64,000 nt of DNA from Bacillus infantis (GTDB lineage: Bacteria > Bacillota > Bacilli > Bacillales > Cytobacillaceae): contig NZ_JAIVAP010000005.1 in the NCBI RefSeq assembly GCF_020171945.1, forward strand, positions 186,001 to 250,000, given 5' to 3'. Shown piece after piece: positions 25,663-34,529 of the stretch (the stretch's first letter is position 1; each line of letters begins with the position of its first letter). The position numbers and the translations under genes were made by a program. The notes beneath the pieces were generated by a model. That model was given only the letters and a program-made list of their open reading frames with translations. It had not been told where the DNA came from and made no database searches.

Positions 25663-26342
25663 GTGACATAGAAATATTAATTGTTGATGATGAAGAAAAT
25701 ATGCGCCACCTCATCGGGATGTATCTGGAAAATGCCGGCTTCAGCTGCCGTTATGCCTCAGGAGGAAAAGAGACACTGGCAGAAATACAAAATAACCTTC
25801 CTGACCTCATCCTTTTGGATATCATGATGCCTGATGAAGATGGATTCTCAGTGTGTGAGAGGGTGCGGGCCCAATATGAAGTACCCGTCATTTTTTTATC
25901 TGCAAAAGGGGAAGAGTGGGATAAGGTAAAAGGGCTGCAGATCGGGGGAGATGATTATATCGTCAAGCCTTTCAGCCCGGGGGAATTGACTGCCCGCATT
26001 CATGCGGTCCTAAGGAGAAGCGGCAGCAGCAGCGGAGCAGATTCAAATATAACCGCTGCCGGAAAGATAACGATCGACAAAAAGGCGCGGAGCGTGAAGG
26101 TGGAAGGCAGCTATATTATGTTGACACTAAAAGAATATGAACTCCTGATGTTTTTTATCGGCCACCAGTCCCATGCGCTGAGCAGGGAACAGCTTTTAGA
26201 GCAAATTTGGGGAATGGATTATCTGGGAAGCTTAAGGACGGTAGATACCCACATTAAAACACTAAGAATGAAGCTTGGTGCAGGAGATTATATAAAGACG
26301 GTCTGGGGAATCGGGTATAAGTTTGAGGTGCCCAGGGAATGA
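25659..26342 (+). CDS. OmpR/PhoB-family response regulator
   Basis: The 227-residue protein has a receiver domain (residues 1-120) with acidic pocket DDEE, phospho-acceptor Asp54 in LLDIMMPDE, the switch Ser in FLSAKG and Lys in VKPFSPGE, followed by a winged-helix domain (about 130-225). It overlaps the lipoprotein gene and the kinase gene by 4 nt each. The cognate kinase is the next product. The direct repeat at 24615-24631 may be its own binding site. Confidence 0.93.
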   Translation: MSDIEILIVDDEENMRHLIGMYLENAGFSCRYASGGKETLAEIQNNLPDLILLDIMMPDEDGFSVCERVRAQYEVPVIFLSAKGEEWDKVKGLQIGGDDYIVKPFSPGELTARIHAVLRRSGSSSGADSNITAAGKITIDKKARSVKVEGSYIMLTLKEYELLMFFIGHQSHALSREQLLEQIWGMDYLGSLRTVDTHIKTLRMKLGAGDYIKTVWGIGYKFEVPRE

Positions 26343-27730
26343 AATACTTCTCAGGCAGCCTGGGAAGGAAAATATGGCTGGCAATCATGGCCGCAATTGT
26401 CATCACCATCGTGTACTCTTATTTTCTTTCCTATTTGTTCTATGAAAACCTTTATGTCTCACATATTGAGGAAGAGCTGCTGCAAGAAGGCGGGCGCCTG
26501 GCCTCGCAGTATAGTTCAGGCCCGATAACCGAACAGTATAAAGAAAAAGTGGAATGGTATAACCAGGTATCGGATGCGGAAGTCATTGCTGTCAGCAATC
26601 CCAGGGAGCTGAGCGCCTGCCTCCCATTTGAGATTGATTATGACACACTGATCGGCCCCGAAGAAAGAGAGCGGCTCCTAAAAGGGGATCATATCCTTAA
26701 AATCGGGTATGAAGAGCGGTTCGGCCGAAAGATCATGGGAGTTATCATCCCTTTGCTTGACGAAAACCGGCTTGAAGGAATTCTGTACCTGTATATCCCA
26801 GTGGAAAACATCTCTGAAGTCACAAAGGATTTTGCCTCCTGGTGGATTGCGGCTGCTTTGCTGTTTCTCGGAGCCGCCTTCATCTTCGGGTCAAAAGTGA
26901 TCAGAAAGCTGACACATCCGCTTGCAGATATAAAAAATGCAGCAGAAAGAGTATCTGCGGGAGATTATTCAAGCAGGGTCCAGATTCGATCGGAAGACGA
27001 AATTGGGCGCCTGGCCAGGGCATTCAATCAGATGTCATCCTCCATCCAGAAGGAGGATGAAAGAAAGAAGGATTTTTTGGCTGATATTTCGCATGAACTC
27101 AGGACACCTATCAGCTATATTAAGGGCTATAGTGATGCCATCCTGCAAGGAATCGCGGAAAAAGATGATAAATATCTTCATCTTATCAATAGGGAAGCGG
27201 CCCGGATGGAAAGGCTTGTCGGAGACCTTCTTGATTTATCAAGGCTGGACACCGATGAGTACCAGCTGGTCAGAATGCCTCTTCCCCTTGCACAAGTCAT
27301 AGAAGACAGCCTGGTGCGGTACGCTCCGGCTTTGAAGGAAAAGAGAGTAGAGCTGCGGACAAAGCTTGATCCGGCCGTCATTATAATGGGTGATGAAGGA
27401 AGAATAGAGCAGATCGTGCAGAATATTATGGACAATAGCATCCGATATACAGATAAAGGCTATATTGAAGTTATCCTGAAAGCTTCCAATAGGGGCTGCG
27501 TTCTTACAATAATTGATACAGGAGTCGGAATTCCGGCGGAAGATCTCAAAAGTATCAAGCAGAGATTCTACCGGGTCAATAAAGCCAGAAGCCGGGATGA
27601 CGGAGGGACTGGACTCGGCCTTGCCATAGCAGAAAGGCTCATCCAGCTGCATAATGGAACCCTATCAATAGCGAGCAGTCTGGGAGAAGGCACAACCGTA
27701 ACCGTAAAACTGCCAGTGCTTCAGGATTAA
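26339..27730 (+). CDS. Membrane sensor histidine kinase
   Basis: The 463-residue protein has two membrane helices (about residues 12-32 and 167-186) enclosing a 130-residue extracytoplasmic sensor. A HAMP domain (about 188-240) follows, then a HisKA domain with phospho-acceptor His252 in DISHELRTP and a HATPase domain with the N-box (MDNSIRYT), DTGVGIP and GGTGLGLAI. It should phosphorylate the adjacent regulator. The extracytoplasmic domain and the coupled lipoprotein both face outward, consistent with a three-part signalling unit. The signal is unknown. Confidence 0.93.
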   Translation: MKYFSGSLGRKIWLAIMAAIVITIVYSYFLSYLFYENLYVSHIEEELLQEGGRLASQYSSGPITEQYKEKVEWYNQVSDAEVIAVSNPRELSACLPFEIDYDTLIGPEERERLLKGDHILKIGYEERFGRKIMGVIIPLLDENRLEGILYLYIPVENISEVTKDFASWWIAAALLFLGAAFIFGSKVIRKLTHPLADIKNAAERVSAGDYSSRVQIRSEDEIGRLARAFNQMSSSIQKEDERKKDFLADISHELRTPISYIKGYSDAILQGIAEKDDKYLHLINREAARMERLVGDLLDLSRLDTDEYQLVRMPLPLAQVIEDSLVRYAPALKEKRVELRTKLDPAVIIMGDEGRIEQIVQNIMDNSIRYTDKGYIEVILKASNRGCVLTIIDTGVGIPAEDLKSIKQRFYRVNKARSRDDGGTGLGLAIAERLIQLHNGTLSIASSLGEGTTVTVKLPVLQD

Positions 27731-27735
27731 AATGG

Positions 27736-27770
27736 AAAACCCGGAATACATTCGGGTTTTTTCTTTTTTT
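27736..27770 (+). terminator. Terminator after the kinase gene
   Basis: AAAACCCG pairs with CGGGTTTT around a 9-nt loop, followed by TTCTTTTTTT. Confidence 0.88.
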
Positions 27771-28132
27771 AATATACGAATTTCTTTCATATTCGTAATA
27801 GCTGTGTAATAAACGTAAACAAAGGATGCTGCCTGAAAATGTGTCAATAAGACGTCTTTATCATATGTTTGGAAAAAAGACAGGTTCACTTCCACTTTAC
27901 CAATTATTATCCATTCAATAATATTCCAGCCGCTCCACCTTAGATATCCTGATACAATAGGCTTTTTCTGATAGATTAGTACCAAAGTCAAAATCTGCAG
28001 CAAATTGGTGCACTTCCAAACTGCTAATATGTAAAATCCTCCCTCAAATATTACAAAAATCGTATGCTATGATATTACTGCAAGCAAGAGAGCAACAAAA
28101 AACAAACTACGATAATCAGGGAGGATTCATAC
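27771..28132 (+). promoter_or_regulatory. Regulatory gap upstream of the CAP-domain gene
   Basis: No gene is supported in these 362 bases. They contain a perfect 7-bp inverted repeat TACGAAT-N9-ATTCGTA (27775-27797) and an extended -10 TGCTATGAT (28065-28073) about 60 bases before the CAP gene start. The -35 region is weak. A long reverse-strand frame here has no ribosome binding site and looks non-coding. Confidence 0.4.
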
Positions 28133-28906
28133 ATGAATAAAAAAGTAATCTTTTCAGTAGCAGCGGCAGCAGCATTGCTTGTATCACCAGGCTTTAATAA
28201 AGCAGATGCAGCATCTAATTGCCCGACTCCACAGCAAGTTAAAGTAAATTACTCTGGAAACCTGAATAACAAGCAGATTAACAGCCTGCTTCAAAAATAT
28301 CTGAAACAATACAATATCAGCTGGGAAAATGTCCAGGTAAACAAACAGCCGGTACAAGCAGAACAGCCAAAACAGGAAGCACCTGCACCGGCTAAAGCAG
28401 AACAGCCAAAACAGGAAACTCCTGCACCGGCTAAAGCAGAGCAGCCAAAGCAAGAAGCGCCTGCACCTGCACCAGCGAAACAGCCTGCACCAGCAGAACA
28501 GCCTAAAGCTGCACCTTCAGCATCACAAGTAAGTGCCTTTGAGCAAAAGGTATTCGAACTGACTAACCAGGAACGCGCAAAAAATGGCGTACCTGCCCTT
28601 AAGCTTGATACAGAACTAAGCAAGGTTGCACGTGAAAAGTCAAATGACATGAAGACAAACGGTTATTTTGACCACAACAGCCCAACATACGGTTCTCCGT
28701 TTGATATGATGAAAAAATTCGGCATCTCTTACAGAACAGCCGGTGAGAACATTGCAATGGGCCAGCGTTCACCTGAAGAAGTGGTAAAAGCTTGGATGAA
28801 CAGTGAAGGGCACCGTAAAAATATCCTGAACGCCAGCTTCACACACATCGGTGTAGGACATGTGGCAGAAGGAAACTATTGGACTCAACAGTTCATCGGA
28901 AAATAA
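28133..28906 (+). CDS. Secreted CAP/SCP-domain protein (YkwD-like)
   Basis: The 257-residue protein has a Sec signal peptide (cleavage after KADA, residue about 26), a short N-terminal domain with a conserved Cys (about 27-70), and a Gln/Pro/Ala/Lys linker with three near-identical AEQPKQExPAPAK repeats (about 75-120). A CAP domain follows (about 133-257), whose conserved elements NQERAKNGVPALK, FDHNSP, GENIAMG and HRKNILN are intact. It matches the YkwD family of Bacillus, whose function is unsettled. Codon use in the repeats is very even, suggesting recent repeat expansion. RBS is GGGAGG. Confidence 0.9.
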   Translation: MNKKVIFSVAAAAALLVSPGFNKADAASNCPTPQQVKVNYSGNLNNKQINSLLQKYLKQYNISWENVQVNKQPVQAEQPKQEAPAPAKAEQPKQETPAPAKAEQPKQEAPAPAPAKQPAPAEQPKAAPSASQVSAFEQKVFELTNQERAKNGVPALKLDTELSKVAREKSNDMKTNGYFDHNSPTYGSPFDMMKKFGISYRTAGENIAMGQRSPEEVVKAWMNSEGHRKNILNASFTHIGVGHVAEGNYWTQQFIGK

Positions 28907-28916
28907 TATAGTATTC

Positions 28917-28950
28917 AAAAAAGGAGACAGCACCTGCTGTCTCCTTTTTT
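28917..28950 (+). terminator. Terminator after the CAP gene
   Basis: AAAAAAGGAGACAGCA pairs perfectly with TGCTGTCTCCTTTTTT around a 2-nt spacer; the innermost pairs must open to form a loop. Confidence 0.9.
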
Positions 28951-29122
28951 CCTGCCTTGAGACGATTCCGGAATAACTGTTTTATAAGCATTATACCCAT
29001 TCTGGCTGTCCATATCAGGTTGAAAATAAATCATCTCATCTTTGCAGCGAAAGCTTTTCCTTCATGATTTTTCCGAAAAAGGATACAATACAACCTAGTG
29101 CTAATAAAGATAGGGGATTTCT

Positions 29123-29620
29123 ATGGACATTAGAAAATCAGAACCAAAAGATATAAGCAAAATAATGGAAATTGTAAAGAAAACAGTAGATATTATGAAG
29201 CAGGAAAATAATGATCAATGGACAGATGAATATCCGGCAGAAACTGATTTCCTTAATGATATCAAGAACGGAACTATGTTTACGGCAGTTATGGATGGAG
29301 AACCTGCCGGAGCTATTACTTGCGATCAGGTCCAGGCAGAGCAATATAGCCAGGTTTCCTGGCAAAAGGAAGCAGATGAATGCTATGTGTTCCACCGCCT
29401 GGTCGTCGATCCTGAAATCAGAGGAGCCGGGATTGCCAGCCGTCTTATTTCCTTTGCTGAACAGCATGCTGTTCAGCGGAATGTGCCTTATATGAGAACT
29501 GATACATATTCACTGAACAAGAAGGCCCAAAAATTATTTGAGAAAAACGGCTACAAAAAGGCCGGTCAAATTTATATGGATAGGGAGCATCCATTCTACT
29601 GCTATGACAAACTTCTATAA
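29123..29620 (+). CDS. GNAT-family N-acetyltransferase
   Basis: The 165-residue protein is a single GNAT domain. The acetyl-CoA pyrophosphate-binding motif A is visible as VDPEIRGAGIASRLI, and the C-terminal LFEKNGYKKAG segment is typical. ATG 29123 follows AGGGGA. Substrate unknown. It is convergent with the Hsp20-like gene pair, their stops only 15 bases apart. Confidence 0.88.
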   Translation: MDIRKSEPKDISKIMEIVKKTVDIMKQENNDQWTDEYPAETDFLNDIKNGTMFTAVMDGEPAGAITCDQVQAEQYSQVSWQKEADECYVFHRLVVDPEIRGAGIASRLISFAEQHAVQRNVPYMRTDTYSLNKKAQKLFEKNGYKKAGQIYMDREHPFYCYDKLL

Positions 29621-29635
29621 AAGTAGGCCTGGAGT

Positions 29636-30103
29636 TCAAGTATCCATCCGGAAAGGAATATCAACAGCATCATCATCTTCATGTATAGGGATGATAATTA
29701 CAAGAAGACCTTCTTCAAAAGAGGTTTTGATCTCTTGCCGTATGACCTGATAAGGAATGGAAAGTTTTTTCTCAAACTTCAGGCTGGGACGTTCTTTTAT
29801 CAAATATTCCCGGTTGGGGAGCAGAGTCAGATATTTACCCTTAATAATGATTTCATCCTTAACCATTTGAACCTTGATTTCCTCCCTTTCAATGCCGGGA
29901 AGTTCTGCTTCAACAATGACGGTGCTTCCGGATTTGTAGACATCACATCTGGGCACGGACCCCTGCTGGCCGAAGAATGCTGATCCGAGACTGGATGACA
30001 TATTCTGCCCCTCTGGATTTTTTTTGTTCAGACTGCCCAATAGCGGGTCATTCTGGACCTGGGTGCTCCACTCCAGAAGATGCCTGAACTGTTCCAATTC
30101 CAT
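29636..30103 (-). CDS. Hsp20/alpha-crystallin-like protein
   Basis: The 155-residue protein has a disordered N-terminus (about residues 1-50) and an alpha-crystallin domain (about 52-140). Typical blocks are CDVYKSGSTVIVEAELPGIEREEIKV and YLIKERP, but the canonical A-x-x-x-n-G-v-L motif is replaced by SFEEGLLVIIIP. ATG 30103 follows AAAGGAGG. It is downstream of a second Hsp20-like gene on the same strand. Bacillus Hsp20 paralogues such as CotM, CotP and YocM are often sporulation or stress proteins; which applies here is unknown. Confidence 0.85.
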   Translation of the reverse strand: MELEQFRHLLEWSTQVQNDPLLGSLNKKNPEGQNMSSSLGSAFFGQQGSVPRCDVYKSGSTVIVEAELPGIEREEIKVQMVKDEIIIKGKYLTLLPNREYLIKERPSLKFEKKLSIPYQVIRQEIKTSFEEGLLVIIIPIHEDDDAVDIPFRMDT

Positions 30104-30147
30104 AGCTTGTTACCTCCTTTATTGAAATGAAAGCCAGAGCTCAAATG

Positions 30148-30636
30148 TTAAAGGATCTCAGTTACTTCTATCTCAGAAAACTGCATATCAATATTTTTGG
30201 GTATCCTGACTTCCAGCATGCTGTCTTTGAAGCTGGCAGAAGAGCCTTTCCTTTTTACAAGTGCAGGAAGTGTGATCGTATGCTTATTATCATACTCAGG
30301 AATATGCTCCAGGATGATCTGGTTTGAAGTATGATAAAGCTTAAGCTGTTTGAGCCAGGATTCATCTTTGATCCCTACCCTGACAAAAACATAATCATGT
30401 GTTTCGTAGACTGAGGCATCGAGTTTGGAAGAGCCGGCTGGAGAGGGATCAGAGTTCCCCTGCTGAAATGGACTGAATCCCTGCATCATATTCTGTGGCC
30501 CTCCCATTCCCTGCATCGATTGGGGAAAAAGCTGCCCCATCATATTCTGAACATATTTGTCAATCTCATCAGGCTTGAGCTGCTGCATCGTTTTTTTCAT
30601 GTCTTTGTTAAACGGGAAGAGGTTCCAGGGAAACAT
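30148..30636 (-). CDS. Divergent Hsp20-like protein with Met/Gln-rich N-terminus
   Basis: The 162-residue protein starts with an aromatic MFPWNLFPF stretch and a Met/Gln/Gly-rich region (about residues 40-75), followed by a diverged alpha-crystallin-like domain (about 80-160). ATG 30636 is 9 nt from AGGAAAGG; ATG 30645 abuts that site. It precedes the other Hsp20-like gene by 44 bases and is probably co-transcribed. The low-complexity N-terminus resembles spore-coat-associated small heat-shock proteins of Bacillus, but a coat role is inference. Confidence 0.75.
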   Translation of the reverse strand: MFPWNLFPFNKDMKKTMQQLKPDEIDKYVQNMMGQLFPQSMQGMGGPQNMMQGFSPFQQGNSDPSPAGSSKLDASVYETHDYVFVRVGIKDESWLKQLKLYHTSNQIILEHIPEYDNKHTITLPALVKRKGSSASFKDSMLEVRIPKNIDMQFSEIEVTEIL

Positions 30637-30865
30637 ATGATACATCCTTTCCTAGTGAGGCGTATATGCCCCGTGTTCGGTATATGCTGCAGTATTATAT
30701 GCAGGCAGCAGCCTAACCGTTAATGATCATTGAGGCACTCAAAAGACCAGCAGCCAGTCCAATGGCTTATATTTTCTGCCAGCCTCTTTTTAGTTGCATA
30801 TCTTAAGGGTTCTTCATAGTATAGTGATTAAGAGAGCAGAAAAAAATATAGCGGGGTAATCTAAT

Positions 30866-31648
30866 TTGGTGAATGTAAAATCGGCGTTAATAACCGGCGG
30901 AGCGGCCGGCATTGGAAAAAGGACAGCCATTGAACTGGCAGCTAATGGGATTTCGCTTGCAATCAATTACCGCAGCAGCCGGGAAAAAGCTGAACGGCTC
31001 GCGGAGGAATTGACTGAAAAATATGGGACGCAAAATATTGCAATCCAAGGTGACATCGCTTCTGCAGAAGACTGCCGGAGCATTGCTGAGAAGGCACTTG
31101 AAACTTTCGGCTCAATCGATATCCTTGTCCATAATGCCGGGCCATACATACATGAACGAAAAAAAATGGCTGATTATTCCCTTGAAGATTGGAGCTATCT
31201 GATGAATGGGAATGTAAACGCAGTCTTCTGGATGACAAAGCTCCTTCTGCCGAAGATGAGGGAAAAAGGCTGGGGAAGAGTCATTACCATTGGATTTGAC
31301 AGAGTCGAAACGGCGCCAGGGTGGATTTACAGATCAGCTTTTGCTGCAGCAAAAACGGCGGCGGCATCCCTTACAAGGACTCTTGCGCTGGAAGAGTCTG
31401 AGAACGGGATAACAGCCAATATGGTCTGTCCAGGCGATATCGTAGGTGAATGGAAAGAGAAGGAAATCATTCAGGCGAGAGAATTGATCGGAGATTTGCC
31501 GGAAACTGAAAGAGATGCCACCGGAGAGGATATCGCAAGGGTCATCTCGTTCTTAAGTGATGATAATTCCGCCTTTATAACAGGGAGCATTATTCCTGTT
31601 ACGGGAGGAAAGGATATATTGGGAAAAGCATACAGGCGTGATTGCTAA
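30866..31648 (+). CDS. SDR-fold protein lacking the standard catalytic residues
   Basis: The 260-residue protein has the Rossmann motif TGGAAGIG (residues 10-17) and the NAG motif HNAGP of short-chain dehydrogenases. The YxxxK motif is FAAAK: residue 159 is Phe (codon TTT) and Lys163 is kept. The usual Ser about 13 residues earlier is also absent (segment VITIGFDRVE). A Tyr at 155 is four residues too early. The CPGDIVG substrate-loop signature is conserved. Similar Bacillus SDR proteins with SAFAAAK exist, so this seems a family trait rather than a mutation. It may bind NAD(P) without standard chemistry. Start TTG 30866 or GTG 30869. Confidence 0.82.
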   Translation: MVNVKSALITGGAAGIGKRTAIELAANGISLAINYRSSREKAERLAEELTEKYGTQNIAIQGDIASAEDCRSIAEKALETFGSIDILVHNAGPYIHERKKMADYSLEDWSYLMNGNVNAVFWMTKLLLPKMREKGWGRVITIGFDRVETAPGWIYRSAFAAAKTAAASLTRTLALEESENGITANMVCPGDIVGEWKEKEIIQARELIGDLPETERDATGEDIARVISFLSDDNSAFITGSIIPVTGGKDILGKAYRRDC

Positions 31649-31651
31649 GAA

Positions 31652-31682
31652 GGGCACATTGCTGAAAGGCAATGTGTTTTTT
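31652..31682 (+). terminator. Terminator after the SDR gene
   Basis: CACATTGC pairs with GCAATGTG around a 6-nt loop, followed by six T. Confidence 0.88.
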
Positions 31683-31819
31683 GCTGCCGCACTTGTGCAA
31701 ATATTTGAGAAAGTTTGAGAGAATCCTGGTTCAGAAACGGGTACGTATAGTTTTGAAGGTGAAAGGGTGTTAAAATAGTAGGAAATAACTATAAATTTTG
31801 ATGCAGGGTGCTGTGGAAG

Positions 31820-33313
31820 ATGGACATATATAATAGGTTTCTTAAAAAACTCCTAATCAATTACATATTCGGCTCGTTGATTGCAGTGCTGGCAATCGGA
31901 GCAACCTTTATCTTTACTACCATTGATGCCAGGAGATATGATAAGGCCCTTATATGGATCATTCTGGCCGGGTCAATGGTCATCATGTTTTTTACCGAGG
32001 GCTTCTTCTTCAGGCTGCATATCAGGCCCATCCGTGCTGTCTTTCATTCTAATGGAATGGATGAAGAGTCTGTCAGGAAAGCGATCTTGCGGCTGAAGCA
32101 ATTTCCTGTCCTTACGGTCAAGCGGATTATGCTGCCGCACCTGCTTGGACTGACGGTGCCGGCAGCAGCTGCTTCAATTTATCTGATCTCAGCCGGAGAG
32201 CTTAGGCTCTCCTTTTATATGGTGCTTTATGCCGTCATTGCCGCTTTTCTTGTAGCCAGCATGCATGCCCTGGTTGAATTCTACTTGACACTTCGCGCGA
32301 TCAAGCCAGTGTTAGCCCTTTTAAAATCGGCCAGTACTGGCGGGTGGCACACTCAAGAGACTCCATCAACCATTCCGATCAAAAAGAAATTCCGCTTGAC
32401 GGTCCTTGCAATAGGTGTCCTTCCTGTCCTGATTTTTATGGTGGCTGCCCAGATCAAGCTTGAAGGAATGGGGATGGAAACTGCCGTATTTTGGCAATGG
32501 GCAGCTGTTGTCATTTTCATAACAGTTTGCTATGCCATACTGACGGCGAAGTATATGGCTGAGGATATAGAAGAGCCGATTTCACGGCTCCAGACGCTGA
32601 TGTCCGAGGCGGAAAACCAGAACTTTGCCTACTTGAAGGATAATGTGTATACGGACGAATTCTCGGAAGTATTCACAGGCTTCAATATTATGATATCGGC
32701 GCTGAAGCAAAGGGAAGAGACGAACCGGCAGCTGCTTGAAAGCTTTATGACTGTTCTGTCGGCCGCCCTTGATGCGAGGGATCCATATACTTCGGGCCAT
32801 TCCATGAGGGTGGCATCTTTATCCCGCGACATAGGGAAGAGGCTTGGCCTTCATGAGGAGGAGCTGAAGCAGCTCTATCAGTCTGCGCTTCTCCATGATA
32901 TTGGGAAAATAGGGGTCCCGGATGGAGTCCTGCAAAAAGAAGGAAAGCTGACTGACGAGGAATTCGAGTTCATAAAGGCCCATCCGGCTATCGGTGAAAC
33001 CATTTTGAAGCAGGTACAGCCGGCAGGCGAAGTAGCTTCATTGCTCCCCGGGATTCGTTCCCATCACGAAAGAATCGATGGAAAAGGCTATCCTGATGGA
33101 CTACAGGGGAAAGAGATACCCTATTTTGGCCGCATCATTGCCGTAGCCGATTCTTATGATGCCATGACTTCTGACAGGCCTTACCGCAAAGGAATGCTGC
33201 CGGAAAAAGCTTTGGCCATACTTGAAAGTGGAAAAGGCACGCAGTGGGATTCCCATGTGGCAGACGCTTTTATAGAGCTGGCCAGAAGAAAGCTGCAGTC
33301 TGATGCCTCCTGA
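31820..33313 (+). CDS. Multi-pass membrane HD-GYP domain protein
   Basis: The 497-residue protein has about six membrane helices in residues 8-240, a HAMP-like linker (about 243-295) and a C-terminal HD-GYP domain (about 310-480). The HD-GYP signatures are complete: HSMRVA, HDIGKIGVPD, the HPAIGE block, HHERIDGKGYPDGL and RIIAVADSYDAMTS. HD-GYP enzymes hydrolyse cyclic di-GMP. ATG 31820 is the likely start; GTG 31808 is in frame but lies next to the possible ribosome binding site. No c-di-GMP partner gene is adjacent, though a degenerate EAL protein occurs at 51.1 kb. Confidence 0.9.
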   Translation: MDIYNRFLKKLLINYIFGSLIAVLAIGATFIFTTIDARRYDKALIWIILAGSMVIMFFTEGFFFRLHIRPIRAVFHSNGMDEESVRKAILRLKQFPVLTVKRIMLPHLLGLTVPAAAASIYLISAGELRLSFYMVLYAVIAAFLVASMHALVEFYLTLRAIKPVLALLKSASTGGWHTQETPSTIPIKKKFRLTVLAIGVLPVLIFMVAAQIKLEGMGMETAVFWQWAAVVIFITVCYAILTAKYMAEDIEEPISRLQTLMSEAENQNFAYLKDNVYTDEFSEVFTGFNIMISALKQREETNRQLLESFMTVLSAALDARDPYTSGHSMRVASLSRDIGKRLGLHEEELKQLYQSALLHDIGKIGVPDGVLQKEGKLTDEEFEFIKAHPAIGETILKQVQPAGEVASLLPGIRSHHERIDGKGYPDGLQGKEIPYFGRIIAVADSYDAMTSDRPYRKGMLPEKALAILESGKGTQWDSHVADAFIELARRKLQSDAS

Positions 33314-33360
33314 CTTTCAGGTTCTCTATGTACGAATCCTTTATATCTTACAAACAAAAC

Positions 33361-33390
33361 AAAGGCCGCACCAGATTGGTGCGGCTTTAT
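33361..33390 (+). terminator. Terminator between convergent HD-GYP and mscS genes
   Basis: GCCGCACC pairs with GGTGCGGC around a 5-nt loop. Modest T-rich tracts lie on both sides, so it could serve both genes. Confidence 0.75.
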
Positions 33391-33422
33391 AGATGAGAGC
33401 AGAATTTTCCTGCCGCAAAGAA

Positions 33423-34529
33423 TCATGACGAACGCAGCAATGTCTTCTCTTCCTGAAGAATCCCGCTTCCGGACTGAGCCTCCTCTGATTGAACCATAAG
33501 AGTCCGTGTCGGGAAAGCCATGCTGACTCCTTCCTCTTCCAGAATCAGCAAGATCCTGAAATTAACGTCTTCTTTGATGGAGAGATAATCTGCAAAAGAG
33601 GTCACATTTGTAAAAAAGTACAGGTAAAGATCAAGGCTTGAGTCATTGAAGCGGTCAAAGCGCACAATGATTGTATCGTTATGGATTTCCTCATGCTCAA
33701 TCAGCATCAGCTCAATCCGTCTTGCGATTGTCTGCAGCTTTTCCCTTGAAGTTGAATATGTAACTCCAAGATGAAAGGCAATCTGCCTTTTCCCCATTTT
33801 AGACCAGTTTATGATCGGCTCATTGGCCAGGGTCGAGTTGGGAACTGTCACAAGGGCCTGGGCAAAAGTACGTATCTTTGTGCTTCTAAAGGTTATGTCC
33901 TCAACTGTTCCCTCGACACTGGGGGTCTTAATCCAGTCGCCTATTGTGAAAGGCTTTTCGGTTACAATCACTATTCCCCCAAACAGATTGGAAACTGTTT
34001 CTTTCGCAGCCAAGGCAAAGGCAAGGCCACCAAGACCCAATCCGGCAATGAAACCATTGATATTAAAACCCCATTCTTCCGCAATCATACTTCCGCCAAG
34101 AACAATAACAAGTGTCTTGGCCATTTTGGAGATAAAGGGGACCACCAGCTTATCGACATTAATATCGAGCCTGCTCATCAGTTTAGGGAACAGCACTGTT
34201 GTCATGCTGCTTAAGTTGAAAAGACCCCAGGCTGCAAGCACGATGAAAACAGACCGGAACAGTTTTTTTTCTGCTGTGTCACTGATCAGGTCATATGGGA
34301 AAAACTGCAAAGCAAGCTGAAGGCCGATTACTACAAATAGCCATCTGACAGGTTTTTGGAAAGAATTAAGAATAGAAGAAGCTGTGGTGATGCCTTTTTT
34401 ATCTGTGAAGTCAATAATCAGCTTAAAGATGTATCTTGTAAACACTTTGCGGAGCAGCAAAAATAAAATCAGGATTCCGGCAGAAATGGCAAACTTTGCC
34501 CAAAAATCATCGGTTAACAGGTAATTCAT
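33423..34529 (-). CDS. MscS-family mechanosensitive channel
   Basis: The 368-residue protein has four or five membrane helices. The pore-lining TM3 carries the Gly/Ala-rich GLGLGGLAFALAAKETVSN, then the beta-domain start FGGIVIVTEKPFTIGDWI, and a cytoplasmic C-terminal domain. It belongs to the medium-length MscS class (YhdY/YkuT-like in Bacillus) that releases solutes during hypo-osmotic shock. ATG 34529 is 6 nt after AAGGAGG; upstream in-frame starts overlap that site. Confidence 0.9.
   Translation of the reverse strand: MNYLLTDDFWAKFAISAGILILFLLLRKVFTRYIFKLIIDFTDKKGITTASSILNSFQKPVRWLFVVIGLQLALQFFPYDLISDTAEKKLFRSVFIVLAAWGLFNLSSMTTVLFPKLMSRLDINVDKLVVPFISKMAKTLVIVLGGSMIAEEWGFNINGFIAGLGLGGLAFALAAKETVSNLFGGIVIVTEKPFTIGDWIKTPSVEGTVEDITFRSTKIRTFAQALVTVPNSTLANEPIINWSKMGKRQIAFHLGVTYSTSREKLQTIARRIELMLIEHEEIHNDTIIVRFDRFNDSSLDLYLYFFTNVTSFADYLSIKEDVNFRILLILEEEGVSMAFPTRTLMVQSEEAQSGSGILQEEKTLLRSS

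Noticed and set aside
27665-28003. Reverse-strand 112-codon frame after the kinase gene
   Set aside because: No ribosome binding site, overlaps the kinase terminator, and composition resembles random AT-rich DNA.
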